NCBI GenBank assembly: GCA_039619475.1
Contig: CM077115.1
Span: 500,919,352 to 500,983,351 of the forward strand
Reading direction: 5' to 3'
DNA from: Icerya purchasi
Lineage: Eukaryota > Arthropoda > Insecta > Hemiptera > Monophlebidae
Length of the DNA stretch: 64,000 bases
Shown: positions 37,724 through 49,184 of the stretch, piece after piece
How the letters are laid out: every line of letters starts with the position of its first letter
How positions within the stretch are numbered: the first letter of the stretch is position 1
The notes under the pieces: model-generated
The model's input: the letters and a program-made list of their open reading frames with translations, nothing else
Told to the model about the DNA's origin: nothing
Database searches by the model: none
Made by a program: the position numbers and the translations under genes

Positions 37724-39553
37724 AGTTTTTTAAATAACCGTTCCCTTACTGTCAGGATAAATGGTGTTTTATCTACGCCATATGAAGTCCAAAACGGAGT
37801 CCCCCAAGGCTCAGTTCTAAGTGTAACACTTTTTCTACTTGCCATAAACAATATTGTGACTAATGTTCACTTCCCACTTACACAACGGTTATTTGCTGAT
37901 GACTACAGTATTAGTATCATAAGTCCAAACCCTCAAAGAGCGCATAGACTATTACAAGAAACCCTAAACCGCCTATCTCAGTGTACACATAATCTTGGAT
38001 TCCGATTTTCTAGCGCGAAAACACATTTAGTAATCTTTCGAAAAAGAAAGCCAGCGCCCAAGTTCCATACCCTGCTTTTATATGGAAAACCGATATTAAT
38101 TCAAGATAATACAAAATTTTTAGGTATACACTTTGATCAGAAATTAACCTGGCTTCCACACATAAAAAATTTGAAAGCAAAATGCCAACGGGCAATTAAT
38201 GTGATGAAATATTTAGCTAACCCAATAACTGGCTGCAATAGAGGTAGACTACTACAACTATATAAATCTCTTGTGCTAGCCAGAATCGATTATGGAGCAC
38301 CTATATATGGCCAAGCTAATAAGTCAGCATTAAATCTTTTAGACACAATCCAGACAACAACTCCCCGAATCGCTACAGCAGCGTTCCGCACTACTCCAAT
38401 AGACAGTCTATGTGCGGAAACAGCTATTCCCCCACTCCACTACCGTCGATTACTCTCTACCTCTAATTTTATTATCTCAGCTGCCCAAAACCCCAGTATA
38501 CCTATATATGACTATCTCTTTAACCCAAACAATTCACCAAATCATATAATGATCAGGCACCAAAAATTAACCTGTCAAAAGTACAACACCCACCCTCTCT
38601 TAACCATATTTTCTGAACCTCCACCGTGGGTCTCTCAAATCCCTGAGATCCGATTGGATTTATCAAAACTTCTTAGACCAGTTGATAAAAATATAATCTT
38701 GGGAAAATTACAACTAATCCTTCAAAAATACCCTAACCACATCCAATGCTACACCGATGGCTCTAAAACCCAAAAAAGAGTGGCTTGTGCGTACTCTGTA
38801 AATAAAAAAATATTCTCACATCGCTTAAGCAACCGTCTATCTATCCTGTCTGTAGAACTAACAGCTGTCTTATTATGTCTCCAATATTTCTTACGCCACT
38901 TTCAACAAAACCTGATAATCCTGTCTGATTCTCTTACGTCACTCCAACTACTACAAGATCCATTTCCATCAAACCCAATTGCTCAGCGCATTAAAGTGAT
39001 TCTAAACACTATGCATCTACAGTCTATTTCAACAAAATTTATCTGGATCCCAGGCCATGTAGGAATTCCTGGACATGATAGGGTGGATTTGGCTGCCAAA
39101 TCTGCCAAACTCAACAGTACAATTTCTATGCTTATTCGTCCTACTGCCGAAGACCTCAAACAACATTATAAAGAGCTAATACTTTCTATGTGGAAGCAGC
39201 ATTGGCATAACATAGAAAGTAATAAGCTTCGAGACCTCAAAGAAAAGCCGATACCGTGGAATTCCTCAAACCGAAAGTCACGTCAAGAAGAGATAGTGAT
39301 TACTCGGCTAAGTACTGGACACACCCGACTTACTCACTCCCACCTTTTATCAAATCTTTTCCCTCCCGACTGTCCTCATTGTGGCAAAGAAGGCTTAACG
39401 GTTGATCATATTTTCACATGCTTAAAGACAGCTCCTCTCCGACTCTCTCTCCATGTTCCTTCAAGCCGTGTTCTAGCTCTTAATGATTCCTCCAACTCCA
39501 TAGATAAAACAATAAATTTCATTAAACAAGTCAAACTTTTCCATCTCATCTAA
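37724..39553 (+). pseudogene. LINE ORF2, reverse transcriptase C-terminal half, RNase H and Cys/His tail
   Basis: 609 codons in the same frame as the preceding piece. Early on come NGVPQGSVLS (about 37793-37822) and LFADDYSISI with FADD at 37892-37903, the catalytic pair of the palm. Thumb and connection blocks follow (TKFLGIHFDQKLTW near 38120; LVLARIDYGAPIYG near 38270). RNase H spans about 38740-39110 and keeps its catalytic residues: Asp in CYTDGSK (38756), Glu in LSVELTAV (38855), Asp in LSDSLTSL (38928) and His/Asp in WIPGHVGIPGHDRVD (39044-39088). CPHCGKEGLTVDHIFTC, at about 39371-39421, is the CxxC...HxxxxC motif at the end of such proteins. The stop is at 39551-39553. All active-site residues look intact in this part; the breaks lie upstream. 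Confidence 0.9.
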
Positions 39554-39946
39554 CCTCATTCCCTTCCTAATTGAGCCGTGGAGCCCTCTGTGTAGCTATG
39601 TGGCTCATTAATTGAATAATTAAAAAAAAAAAAAAAAAACAAAAAAAAACCATTACATTAGATCTAGAAAATGTGCAAATGAAAAGAGGACACTATAAAA
39701 TTTAAAATAACTTGCAATCTGCATTTTAAACTACTCAATCAGGGTACGCGATATGTACGCGATTACCAAACCAACGGTGTCACTGATTTTCGAAATTGAC
39801 TTTGTCGAGTCAGACATTCAAGATAAATACGATAATTATAAATTTTGTTCTCATTTTACGTAATTCGGTAGAATGTACAACATTAGCATTTATCGAGTTT
39901 GTATAATTTAATTTTACGCGGTACGAAATTTTAAATAACTGAACAG

Positions 39947-40916
39947 CAGCTATGAATTCAGGAATCTGTTTCCGGGGCGGCAATTTATGTTCTTGGGGAG
40001 GGGGGCAAAGATTTTTTTTATGTTTTTACGGAGAAACATTTTTGGGATATTCCTGAATAAAACCAAATATGTAAAAAACGATTTATTGTGTAATTTAAAA
40101 TAATGAAAAAGCAAGTGTGAACAATAAATTTCAAGGAAAATAACCGATTATAAACAACAATGTTCTCTCAATTGGTTTTTAAAAATGATTAATTCTAATT
40201 GTAGCATTAAAGAACATACTGTAAAAACATTCTAACGGATTCGTTATCTTTTTATTTTATAATAAACGAATACGTCGTGGTGTTTCAGCTGTTTTAAATG
40301 GGGACTTTTCTTGGAAATAAAAAACAAGAAAAAGGCAACAGAGACCGCGAAATGAAGTTGTCTATAGATCATATCGCTTTAAGAAAAAAAGAACGGAATA
40401 AATGAAAACCGAAAAGAGAAACGTCTTAATACATTTTATTGATATTAATGATAAATCGATCGACGTGAACCGTGATAGTTCCCGTTTACGCTGACAAAAA
40501 ATACTAATTGCTGCTAATATTTTTTTCAGCTCGCGAGTATTTTACTCTTTCGCACATTTGCAATGAAAGCATATCAGTTTTTTCATAGAATAACAAGCAA
40601 ACGTCAAAGTCAAAATTTTAAAAGATCATTTTTTTTTTATTGTTATTTTATGAAGTTTCATTTTTCCGTCAAAAATAAATCTCGTAATTTTGAAATTTAA
40701 AAATATACGACTAATTGAAGCATTTCAAAATGTTTTGGCAGCAACTTTTGACATAAGTGTAAACAAAGCGAATAAAAAGAATTTTATTTCCTATTAAATT
40801 GCTGCATTCTTAAACAGCTTGTATTAAGTTCTGGGGGGGGGGGGTAATTTTAGAGTTCTGGGAAGGGCATTGCTCCCTCTCCCAACCTCCACTAGATTTA
40901 TCCCTGACTGAACAGT
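39947..40916. mobile_element. Probable hAT-like non-autonomous element
   Basis: ACTGAACAG occurs at 39938-39946 and 40917-40925 in direct orientation. The DNA between begins CAGCTATGAATTCAG and its other end, on the minus strand, begins CAGGGATAAATCTAG, ten of fifteen positions alike. G-rich subterminal stretches (near 39975-40012 and 40831-40882) occur at both ends, as in many hAT-derived elements. The repeat is nine bases, one longer than the usual 8-bp hAT TSD; one matching base may be chance. The interior has no coding frame. It lies about 300 bp behind the LINE poly-A tail. Confidence 0.6.
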
Positions 40917-40925
40917 TTTCATCTC

Positions 40926-42573
40926 CGATTACCAAATTTAAATAAACTTTTCTTTCCAATCTATTGTTTACGTCCATTCGTTGGTTAAAACTTTTTTAAT
41001 TTACCTACTTTTTACTAAGTCAAAGAGATTGATCCTTATTGTCAAAATTTATTGAATTTTAATATTAAAAAGTAATCATTAGTTTTATAATTTACACTCT
41101 TTACAGCATTTGTTCTACCGCTGAGTTCAATAGATACACCGATACTTGAAGATTTAATATAAAAATTTAATAAAAGTGCATTAAAAAGTAAAAAAATAAT
41201 TATTTAACGAAAAATAATATATATCAGAGTAATACACCTTAAGGGGATGTGTTATAACTATTCTCAATCAACATTAATATTTATTAGAATCTCGGCACTA
41301 TTATAACAGTAATTAGAAAGCACAATTGAAGAGTATTACAACACGATCGTTTTCTAAAAGCCATGAGTTGAAAATATCAGGAATATTTTTTGCGGTTTTT
41401 AATTGTTATTGCAATTTCAAAAAAAATTTTTACCTTTTCGTGAATTTTTATTCAATTTCTAGAGTAAATTTTGCGGTCAGTACTTTTTTTAAAAGCAAAT
41501 TTTATTTCACAATTTCCAGTGCAAACACACTTTTTGAGCGATAATACAGATAGAATTAACCAGAAATACGCTAGTCTCTGGACTCTTTAAAGCTGAGTAT
41601 GAGTTGAAGAGCAGTGTTAAACGTAATATTCTCGTCAGTGATAAGCTTGTAAATCGCGCTATGGAAGTTTAAAATTTGTTATCCTTATTCAAATCTGCAT
41701 TTCCGTGGAACACTAACGTCGATGATACTTTAAGTCATTTACGTTTATTGCCCCTTTATTTTAAAAATTTTGCGGGTTCATACATTCCTTATATTCTAGA
41801 AAACATTTTTTGCCCTAGTTTCGTCTAGTGTTTGCGTCTGGCTATATCGAATAAAATATTTTTCTAAATTTATTTAAATGACGACTCAGTGTATTCACTA
41901 ATAGGCATCGGTATGCACATGAGACCACCATTGACGGGCACAGTTTCTAATAAATAAAAAAACTTAAGCCCACCGTGTCCACGGGGGGGGGGGGGGGTTA
42001 AGCCCCTGACCAATGAGAACTGAAATAATTATTATGAGTACACAAAACTCTGAAAAAAATCAAAAATTTAAAATAAATATTGAAGATTTTTTAGGGTGTT
42101 CTTAAAAGAAAAAAGAAAAAAATATGCTCCATATTTTTAGGTACTTCATTAATATTTTATGCAAAATTTTTTATTACGAGTATAATTAATAACATATGTA
42201 ATTTTTATTAATGTTCATATACGGGGGGTAATTCATTTATGTAAATTATTAATATATAAATCAAAATAAAGGCAATTATTAGTAGTACGAATATTAGTGA
42301 AAAATGTATTGTGAAATAAATATGCGAAGAAAATTTTCACAATTCTGAGCAGGGCCTGCCCACTGGCAAGAAAAAGATATGAGGTTTTAAACATAGCTCG
42401 CAACATTTCCGAAATATTATATACTATAACAAAACTTAAGAAGAAACATGAAACTCTACTATCTGCTTGTTCCAGAATCTTTGAAATCAGCTTGCGTACA
42501 AGTCCGCAACACAGTGAGACATTTTCATGTTTTCCCTTAATAGTGGGCTTTGTACAGCCATTCAGGCATCCAC
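40926..42573. other. Gene-free AT-rich DNA with a G-run
   Basis: No gene recognised. A run of about sixteen G at 41982-41998 is followed by TTAAGCCCCTG and preceded by CTTAAGCCC, possibly the end of another G-rich DNA element. A 148-codon minus-strand frame (42679-42233) covers the hairpin pair described next and resembles nothing I know. Confidence 0.45.
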
Positions 42574-42624
42574 CGACATTAGAATGTCGTTCGCTTCGCG
42601 GCCTCCGTCGACATGAGAATGTCG
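42574..42624. repeat. Pair of near-identical short hairpins
   Basis: CGACATTAGAATGTCG at 42574-42589 and CGACATGAGAATGTCG at 42609-42624 differ by one base. Each folds on itself with a 6-7 base stem and a very small loop. They are separated by 19 bases of G+C-rich sequence in an otherwise AT-rich region. Confidence 0.8.
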
Positions 42625-42884
42625 TCGCCGTGCAACCTGTGATTTCCTTTATACATATTGTATCGCAACGTATGCGCAAAAATATACATTTAACAACTAA
42701 CTACCGCTAGTACAAGATTCCTTATTTACATCATTATCGGTAGCGGTGGTAATATTGAGGAAATGACGTGTGAAATACACAAACCTACGATCTTCATTAC
42801 TAGTCGTTATAGGTAACACTTTAACCTACTTCTGTTGGGTACATACACGCGTATGTGGGAAATCGGTTTCATTAAATGCTCTCT

Positions 42885-44010
42885 TATTAGTAATCAGTCG
42901 TATCTAAGTAAATACATGAAATTTTCTGTGACGCTCCATTTCGTGACGCTTTTCGAGTTTATGTGCCAAAGTAAAGACATGGAAAAACATCATTCTCTCC
43001 CACTGTGCAACAAAAAATTATTAAATGTAATAGTTTTACCTTTTGAAACGAGACTAGTTTGGTTATTGCGCCGTTATTAGTTTAATCTTATAGAAAATCC
43101 GTCCAATGTTGATGTTTTGAGACTACAAAGGGATCACATTATTTTAGTGGAATTCATAGAGCGTGAACAGACCATTAACGGCCTAAACTACTGGAAACAC
43201 TCGTCAATTTAGGAAGAGAGATAAAAATTTAGGAAGCAATTTAACTGTTGCATGACAATGCACGGCCATTCACAACGAACATTACCCACGAACTTACCGC
43301 CGAGTTGTCAATTGACTACAGTTCGGACCTTGCCCAAGTGATAACGCTTTATTTTCTCAATTAAAACAAAAAAAAAAATATATATGTATATATATATATA
43401 TATCCGGCGGATGACGAATTGCTTAAAAATATCGAGTCACTGGACCGGAAGGAAAATGTTAAAGGGGTAAGTGTTGAAAAGTTGGTGGTTCTTATATCAA
43501 AAACTTTGTAAAATGTTCAAGCAATAAAATGTAAGTTTTAAATTTAATTTTCGTTCGTTATTATGCCAACGCGACGGGTTTTAGAACCTTACTTTCTGCG
43601 TGATCCTTTTAGACACAATGCATAAATTCGGATTCAATATTTATGTCGCGCCATTTTATTTCGTGACGCTCCGTTTCGGAACGCTTTTCGAGTTTATGTA
43701 CCCAAGTAAATTGTGTCAATTCGAATTCGATATTTATGGCGCGCCATTCTATTTCGTAACATTCAATTTCGTGACGCACAATTTCATGACGCACAATTTC
43801 ATGACGCACAATTTCATGACGCTCAATTTCGTAACACTTTTCGAGTTTATGTGCCCAAGTAGAGACATAGACATAATATTAGTAATCAGTCGTATCTAAG
43901 TAAAGACATGAAATTTTCGTAACGCTTTTCCGTGACGGTCCATTTCGTGACGCTCCGTTTGGTAACGATTTTTAAGTTTATGTGCCAAAGCAAAGACATA
44001 AAAATGTCAA
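42885..44010. repeat. Complex repeat block with 15-bp minisatellite core
   Basis: A block starting AGTAATCAGTCGTATCTAAG lies near 42888 and again near 43883, both followed by GACATGAAATTTTC-like and TTTCGTGACGCT-like stretches and by GAGTTTATGTGCC-like or AAGTTTATGTGCC. Between them, 43628-43720 and 43728-43875 are diverged copies of one another (ATATTTATG, GCGCCATT, TATTTCGTAAC/GTGACG, then CGAGTTTATG). The core at 43750-43839 is six units of the 15-bp pattern AATTTCATGACGCAC. Because the unit is five codons long, one frame on each strand stays open (FMTHN on plus, RHEIV on minus). Confidence 0.85.
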
Positions 44011-47000
44011 AAAAGAAGAGAAGAATAAATATTTATATCATATAGACAATTGTTGCGCAGCTCCCGGGGGTTTTTAGCTATTGTTTTCCATGCGGCTCCG
44101 TAAAGATTTTACAAAAATATTCATTTTAGGCACTTATTTTCCATTAGAAGCCTGGGATCCTCTACAGCTGGTGGTCGGCAATTTCAACGCCAATTACGGT
44201 ATTCAAAATTCGTGCGTGTGCAGATAGTTTCTATTAATTTTAATTACAGTCGCATTTCGTACTTCTTATTCGTTAATCGTCACAGCCGCCCTTTCGTTGC
44301 AATCATTAACTGCTCTAGTCGCGCTATCGTTAAAAATTTTTTCTTCTAATCGCCGCATGATCGCTTTAATTGTGTAAATTTCTCTAGCCGCGAATAAAGA
44401 TATTTCCGTTTTCACAATTTTGAAAAATTTATTAAAAATACCAGAATTTTTATTCTTCTCAACGTTGTCACTCTTTGTTTACTGCCTGTTCGTAACATGC
44501 AGCGATCGTCCGTTACGTGGTAGCAGTTTTGCAATGAACACTGTGATTCGCAACACCGGCAGTGGTTTAAAAATTTTTTTCCCCTTAAAGTTAAAAAAAA
44601 AAAATGTCTAATGTTTGTCAGACGCAGTTGCACCAAGATCAAGCTTAATTTCCTTATCTTCGGCATATTCTTATGAACATCTTTAGTAATATAAAACGGC
44701 TTCCGAACTAGATAAAATTTCGAAAGGCTTGGCTCTTTCTTAACTACAAAATCTGTTGACAATAAAAAATGCAATATTCTATAAGTACACTGGAATGAAA
44801 GAATTTTCAGTAGGTATTCACAAAACTCGCTCTTCTCTCCGGGAAGGCATACTTGTAGCACTATTGACTATTTTGAAGTCCCTATAATCTATAAGGTGAG
44901 CTGCCTGCATTAATGCTGGAAATTACTTTTTTTAGACCGAAGAAAATTAATTTAAAAAAAAATAATTAAAACGATGAACCTATCGTGTGAGCATATTAGG
45001 AGTTTTATTCGAATTCCGAATACGTGAATAATAAGGAAATATCCGAACCAATTACTGTGGGAAGTAGAAAGAGCGCTGATCCCAATGTCTATCTCGATAA
45101 ATGATCAAAAATGAAACAAATAAACGAGGAAAAATTTATGTAGGTACGAAACGCTCCTCGACGAACACAGATGCGGCTTTTTTGATCAAGATGACGGCAA
45201 AGTAGTCGTATCGTGAGTTTCTTTAACACTGAAAACCGAAACAAAGGCAAGCAATTTCTGCCACTAGACGGAATAAATGTTATCACGAGACGTACTATGT
45301 AAATTCCAAAAATTTGTGGTAAAATCACCGCATGACCGTGCATGTCTACCTGGAAACTGACGCGCGCAACACGGAAAATCGATTGCGGAGAGAACTATGA
45401 TGACGACGCCTTTAGAAAAGTACATACGAAAGAATGATCATCGAATATTGCGGTAGAAATAACATTACACTTGAAGCTCTGGCTGCACCGGTTGAAAAAT
45501 CTTCCTTCAGCTCAATGCTATTCAGCGCTATATCGAACGTGATGCTTAATATGCTGGATCTGTTCTTTGCCGCTGCCTGTCAGCCACTAACACATAGGTA
45601 CTCATTGCTACAACCTCCGCAAGTGACAAAATTCTGACAATGTACGGGATTCAAAATTTCAGTCGAGTAAAAAGACACTTCGGCGAAAACAGTAGGATGA
45701 TGCGTAAGAGATCGAAAATAAAACTATTTTAACCGAATAATAATTTCTAACTCGAACATCGTCGAAAGATAGCGCCATAAGTACCGAATTTGTCTATTAA
45801 GAAAGAGTTCCTCCAAATAGGATATTCTGTTAAATAACGGTAACCGGTTATTGTACCGGGTGCAAAAAAACTACTAAACTGATCAAAATTATTCCATTAC
45901 TGTTACACATTTTGTTATTATTACAATTTCTGTTCAGCTATATTTCGGTGTAAGTCCAATTTTGGCGTACACCAACGACGGAAATATACGTCTCAACTGT
46001 GACATCGTGTTCCGTTTTTTTTTAGTTTTTTTTTATCGCAGTACCATGAATTACTGATCATAAAATTTAAACAACATAAATATTATATACACTTTGATCA
46101 TAATTATTTATTATCAAAAGTCTTTAATGTTGCATGCTTCAAAATTTTTAAATACATAGTTTTTTATACTGTACATTATTATTGGAGAATTTGGTAACAA
46201 AGATGTTCAGTACTACTCATGGAAATATTCTAACATTTCGTCTTCCGCATAAAACTTACTACAAAAGTTCTTATTATGAAGATTCCCTATACTTTGGGTC
46301 CTGATTGTGTACACAATACAACAGAAATAAGTAAAGAAAATTTTGTTTAGCGATCGCTTAGAAACAATAAAAAAGCTTACAAAATACTCGCGTTAAATTT
46401 TAGAGAAAAGATTATTTAAGTGAATTATAAAGTACTACGTCTTAAAAGATATTCTGAAAGAAAAACTTACATATAATAAAAATGTACACATTTGTACGAA
46501 AGGAATAATGGAAATTTAATTTCTATTATCCTTAAAAAGTATGGATTACATTTTGGTTACGTTACAGAGTTCCACAATTTAAATAATGTTACAACAGTTG
46601 TGACGGAATGGAACAGATTGTATCAGGTTGTGTATACATAATTGTAACAGTAACAGAAGTTTCAAGTACATAAAAATAACCAGAACACTGACTTCCAGTT
46701 ATTTTGTTTATAGTTTTTGTAATTTTTATTCCAATTTATAAGCTTTTTAATACATAATTCATGAAATACCAGTACTGAATTGATTAAACTAGACTACCAA
46801 ACTGATAATTTAGATATACTTTACGAAGTTTTTGTTCTCTAAAATTACTGCTAATAATAATTTCTTAATTTCTTTGTTCGTGAAAATATGATGGAAGTTG
46901 GGCATTTTTAAAATTGTAATAATAATAAAATTCGAACTCCTCCTCCACTATCTTTTATATAATCAAAAAAGAAATTTAATAAGTACGAAAAGTATAGTAA

Positions 47001-47395
47001 GCGACAAAACATAAAATAGGACAGCGAAAACCACTAAATTCGCAATACATAGAAAAAATTAATGACATCACATGTCCGAATTGAATTTCTTACGTTTACT
47101 GATTTATTGGCGATCATTTTTTTTTTTTTTTTTTCATACGTGAGACCGTGAATAGGACGGACATAATCCGTTACATTACAGCGCCACCAGGTAGGAATGA
47201 AATCTTTTTCTTTCACCCTTTTTTTGGGCTTGTCGATAATGGACGATTATGCAACAACAAAAGTAAGATTTATTCGAGGAAAGGAGACACAGGCACAGAA
47301 CTGCAAATTGAAAGAGTGCATAGTAATCAATAGAAATACACATTGGGGGAAGACTGCGCCCGGAGCACAAAAAAATAAATGTATATTATTATTCT
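44011..47395. other. Gene-free DNA
   Basis: Nothing that I can name. Open frames at 44412-44861 (minus, 149 codons) and 45434-45637 (plus, 67 codons) are not recognised and are not supported by neighbours; the second ends near a GT that could be a splice donor, but there is no other evidence for an exon. Confidence 0.45.
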
Positions 47396-47396
47396 T

Positions 47397-47725
47397 CTTT
47401 CAGCGATTTTGGCCGTCTTTGAACCGCGTATTATAATGCTTCATGTCATTTCTTCTCCACTCCTTCCAGTACATCTTCCCCGTGGCGGATCTTTCTTTCA
47501 CTTGTCCAAACTGCTCCTGTTCTTCCTTTTTCCTTTGTCATGAACTCCTTCCAATCCTGTACCTTTCTTCGAAATTCGTTTCTATCTTTTATTTTTTCTT
47601 CGTTTATTCCCATCTCTGCAAGATCACTTTTCACCTCCCGAAACCAGTTCAGCTTTGTGTTCGTGTTTTTGTCGAAATAGTCAAACAGTTTCTTCATCAT
47701 CCTTTTTCCGTTTATTCTTTTCAAA
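47397..47725 (-). pseudogene. RTE-like LINE, 3' end
   Basis: Minus-strand frame with HLKRINGKRMMKKLFDYFD, TKLNWFREVKSDLAEMGI, EEKIKDRNEFRRKVQDW and VWTSERKIRHGEDVLE. The same order of blocks occurs in the plus-strand relic at 12982-13275 (MRMNNTRLGNKIF, SSWFREIEQDMTEM, EDIHSRVDLRNL, WTLERKKNYSERM), so both are copies of one RTE-like family. The purine-rich tail with GAAAGAAGAATAATAATA near 47405-47388 fits an RTE-type 3' end. It is cut at its 5' side, at about 47725, where it joins a different LINE fragment in frame. Confidence 0.8.
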
Positions 47726-47930
47726 TGTTTAGTAAAGATTTTTTCGGGGAGAGTGGTACAATTTATTTTACCGTGTAACAGATTATGCAAAAAGCAAAGT
47801 GCTATCATCTCTTTCCCCCTCCCCTCTAGACTAGTCATGTTTAATTGTCTAAGTGTTTTTCCATATTCGAAACGTCCACCACTGAATTTACCAAATCTAT
47901 CCAGTAAGTATTTTATAAACTTCATTATTA
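47725..47930 (-). pseudogene. LINE C-terminal fragment of R1/Jockey style
   Basis: The minus strand reads YGKTLRQLNMTSLEGRGKEMIALCFLHNLLHGKINC, which matches a conserved block behind the reverse transcriptase of R1/I/Jockey-type LINEs (L-N-x-x-S-L-E-x-R-R-K...L-C-F-L-x-x-L-L-x-x-x-I-N-C). It is only about 65 codons long, flanked by the RTE-like end on its 3' side and by a SINE on its 5' side. It contains no stop, so a 184-codon frame (48000-47446) spans all three pieces. Confidence 0.65.
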
Positions 47931-48215
47931 AAAAGTACCTAAGTAAAGCAAGTCCCATACCCTTTAACAGGGCGTCGGGGATTATAAAGTTAAGGTTCAC
48001 AATGCACTAAGCCTAATCGATCTAAGGAGAATACTGGAGCCAGTTCTTTTCTCCCGACCGCCTTTACTTTCCCAGATTTCTCCGGCGCCCAATTATTTTA
48101 GCCTGAGTAAACCGGGGAGCGACTTAGATTCAGAATGAGACAATTCTCGAGAAACTGTGACCCCCATTTGGTAGCCAAGAACTTTAACTACTAGGCTACT
48201 GCGCTGCCGCACTCG
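47931..48215 (-). mobile_element. tRNA-derived SINE, family 1, copy B
   Basis: On the minus strand the head GCGCAGTAGCCTAGTAGTTAA, the body with TGTCTCATTCTGAATC and AAATCTGGGAAAG, and the 3' end GGGTATGGGACTTGCTTTAC align with the plus-strand SINE at 14265-14510 over their whole length. Box A is better kept here than box B (GGGGGTCACAGTTTC). The first codons of the 184-codon frame come from its 3' end. A long (AT)n tract lies just beyond the head. Confidence 0.85.
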
Positions 48216-48226
48216 TATTATTATAT

Positions 48227-48230
<4 letters not shown>

Positions 48231-48281
<51 letters not shown>
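48231..48281. repeat. (AT)n microsatellite, about 25 units
   Basis: An uninterrupted AT dinucleotide run next to the 5' side of SINE copy B. Confidence 0.98.
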
Positions 48282-48287
<6 letters not shown>

Positions 48288-48686
48288 TATTAAAGTATAC
48301 ATGAATGTGACATATTTTATATAAAACATTGCAATAAATTTTTTGAAATATTAGAAAGTATAAAAAAAGAAGAATGCGTTTTTATATTTATTTTACAGCA
48401 GCTCATCCAACATTATGACCGCAACTGTAACATCAGAGCCTATAATGCCAACGGCTAGAGAAGAGAGAACCGCTTTCAAACATTGTGACTGTGACTGCAA
48501 CACTGGCGTCCACAAGAACAGATTATTTTGATTATATTAATGCGTATGCTAGCAATGGTTATTCTGAGATTCTATAAATTTTTATAAAATGTATGTATAT
48601 GCAAACTATCGATTTCGTAGGTTTGCATAAATTTAATTATTTTAGTCCGTCTTTAATTATATTGATTTTTACACAAACATTTTTAT
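48282..48686. other. Gene-free DNA
   Basis: Nothing recognised between the (AT)n tract and the candidate exon. Confidence 0.5.
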
Positions 48687-48690
48687 ACAG

Positions 48691-48962
48691 TGGACTTCTG
48701 CTTTCGTCGAATAAAAGATAATGAAGTTTTAAAGGTGAAAATAGAATGGAATCATAAAGAAAACCTAGTTATACCTTTCGGCAATAAAAATGTACAGAGT
48801 TTAATTGCTCCCAACAAAATTATTTTTTTTAGTGATTTGGGCGACATTACTCTCCCCTATTATCTATCTTCTTCTAAACGTGTTCATGACTGTATAGCTA
48901 TAACTGCACTAGATTATTTTCAAAGAAAGCGAAAATTTTCCAAAAACAGTCTAACAATGTAA
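48691..48962 (+). CDS. Candidate orphan terminal exon, unrecognised protein
   Basis: A 90-codon frame (with residues such as KVKIEWNHKENLVIPFGN and FFSDLGDITLPYY) follows a plausible 3' splice site: a T-rich stretch ending ATACAG at 48685-48690. It ends at TAA 48960-48962. Amino-acid use looks more protein-like than that of neighbouring frames, and there is no ATG to start it, as expected for an internal or terminal exon. I recognise no domain, see no partner exon, and cannot exclude chance in AT-rich DNA or a transposon fragment. Confidence 0.2.
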
Positions 48963-49184
48963 AAATATATTTTTTCAGGTTTATAAAAAAAAATATTGGT
49001 GTTTACGGGGATGTTTAGAAAAAGTTACTTCTCGATTTCAGTGTCAAAATATTGAAATGTTTGAAGTCACGAAGAAATAATATGCTTGAGGGAACCAGGT
49101 ATACTGATTTTCATATGATTTTAATCTCGAAATTTTCACAGCATATTTATTAATTTATCAGTAATATTTAAAAAGCAAACAAAA

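Larger units (their letters stand above)
36150..39655 (+). mobile_element. 5'-truncated LINE with endonuclease, reverse transcriptase, RNase H and poly-A tail
   Basis: About 3.5 kb of one LINE copy in its natural order: APE-type endonuclease, reverse transcriptase, RNase H, Cys/His C-terminus, short 3' untranslated part with GTGTAGCTATGTGGCTC, and an A-rich tail at about 39620-39650. ORF1 and the start of ORF2 are missing. Only two breaks are visible over more than 1100 codons, so it is far younger than the other LINE relics here. The arrangement fits LINEs of the I/R1/Jockey assemblage that carry RNase H. Base use also differs from the surroundings, being less AT-rich with C-rich codons. I could not find a convincing TSD. 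Confidence 0.9.

Noticed and set aside
41930..42010. G-run with CTTAAGCCC / TTAAGCCCCTG as a transposon end
   Set aside because: No matching opposite end or TSD found.
42233..42679. 148-codon minus-strand open frame
   Set aside because: No family resemblance, overlaps an antisense frame and the hairpin pair; likely chance helped by a G+C-rich start.
44412..44861. 149-codon minus-strand open frame
   Set aside because: No domain, signal or neighbour supports it; it runs through AT-rich sequence and poly-A/T stretches.
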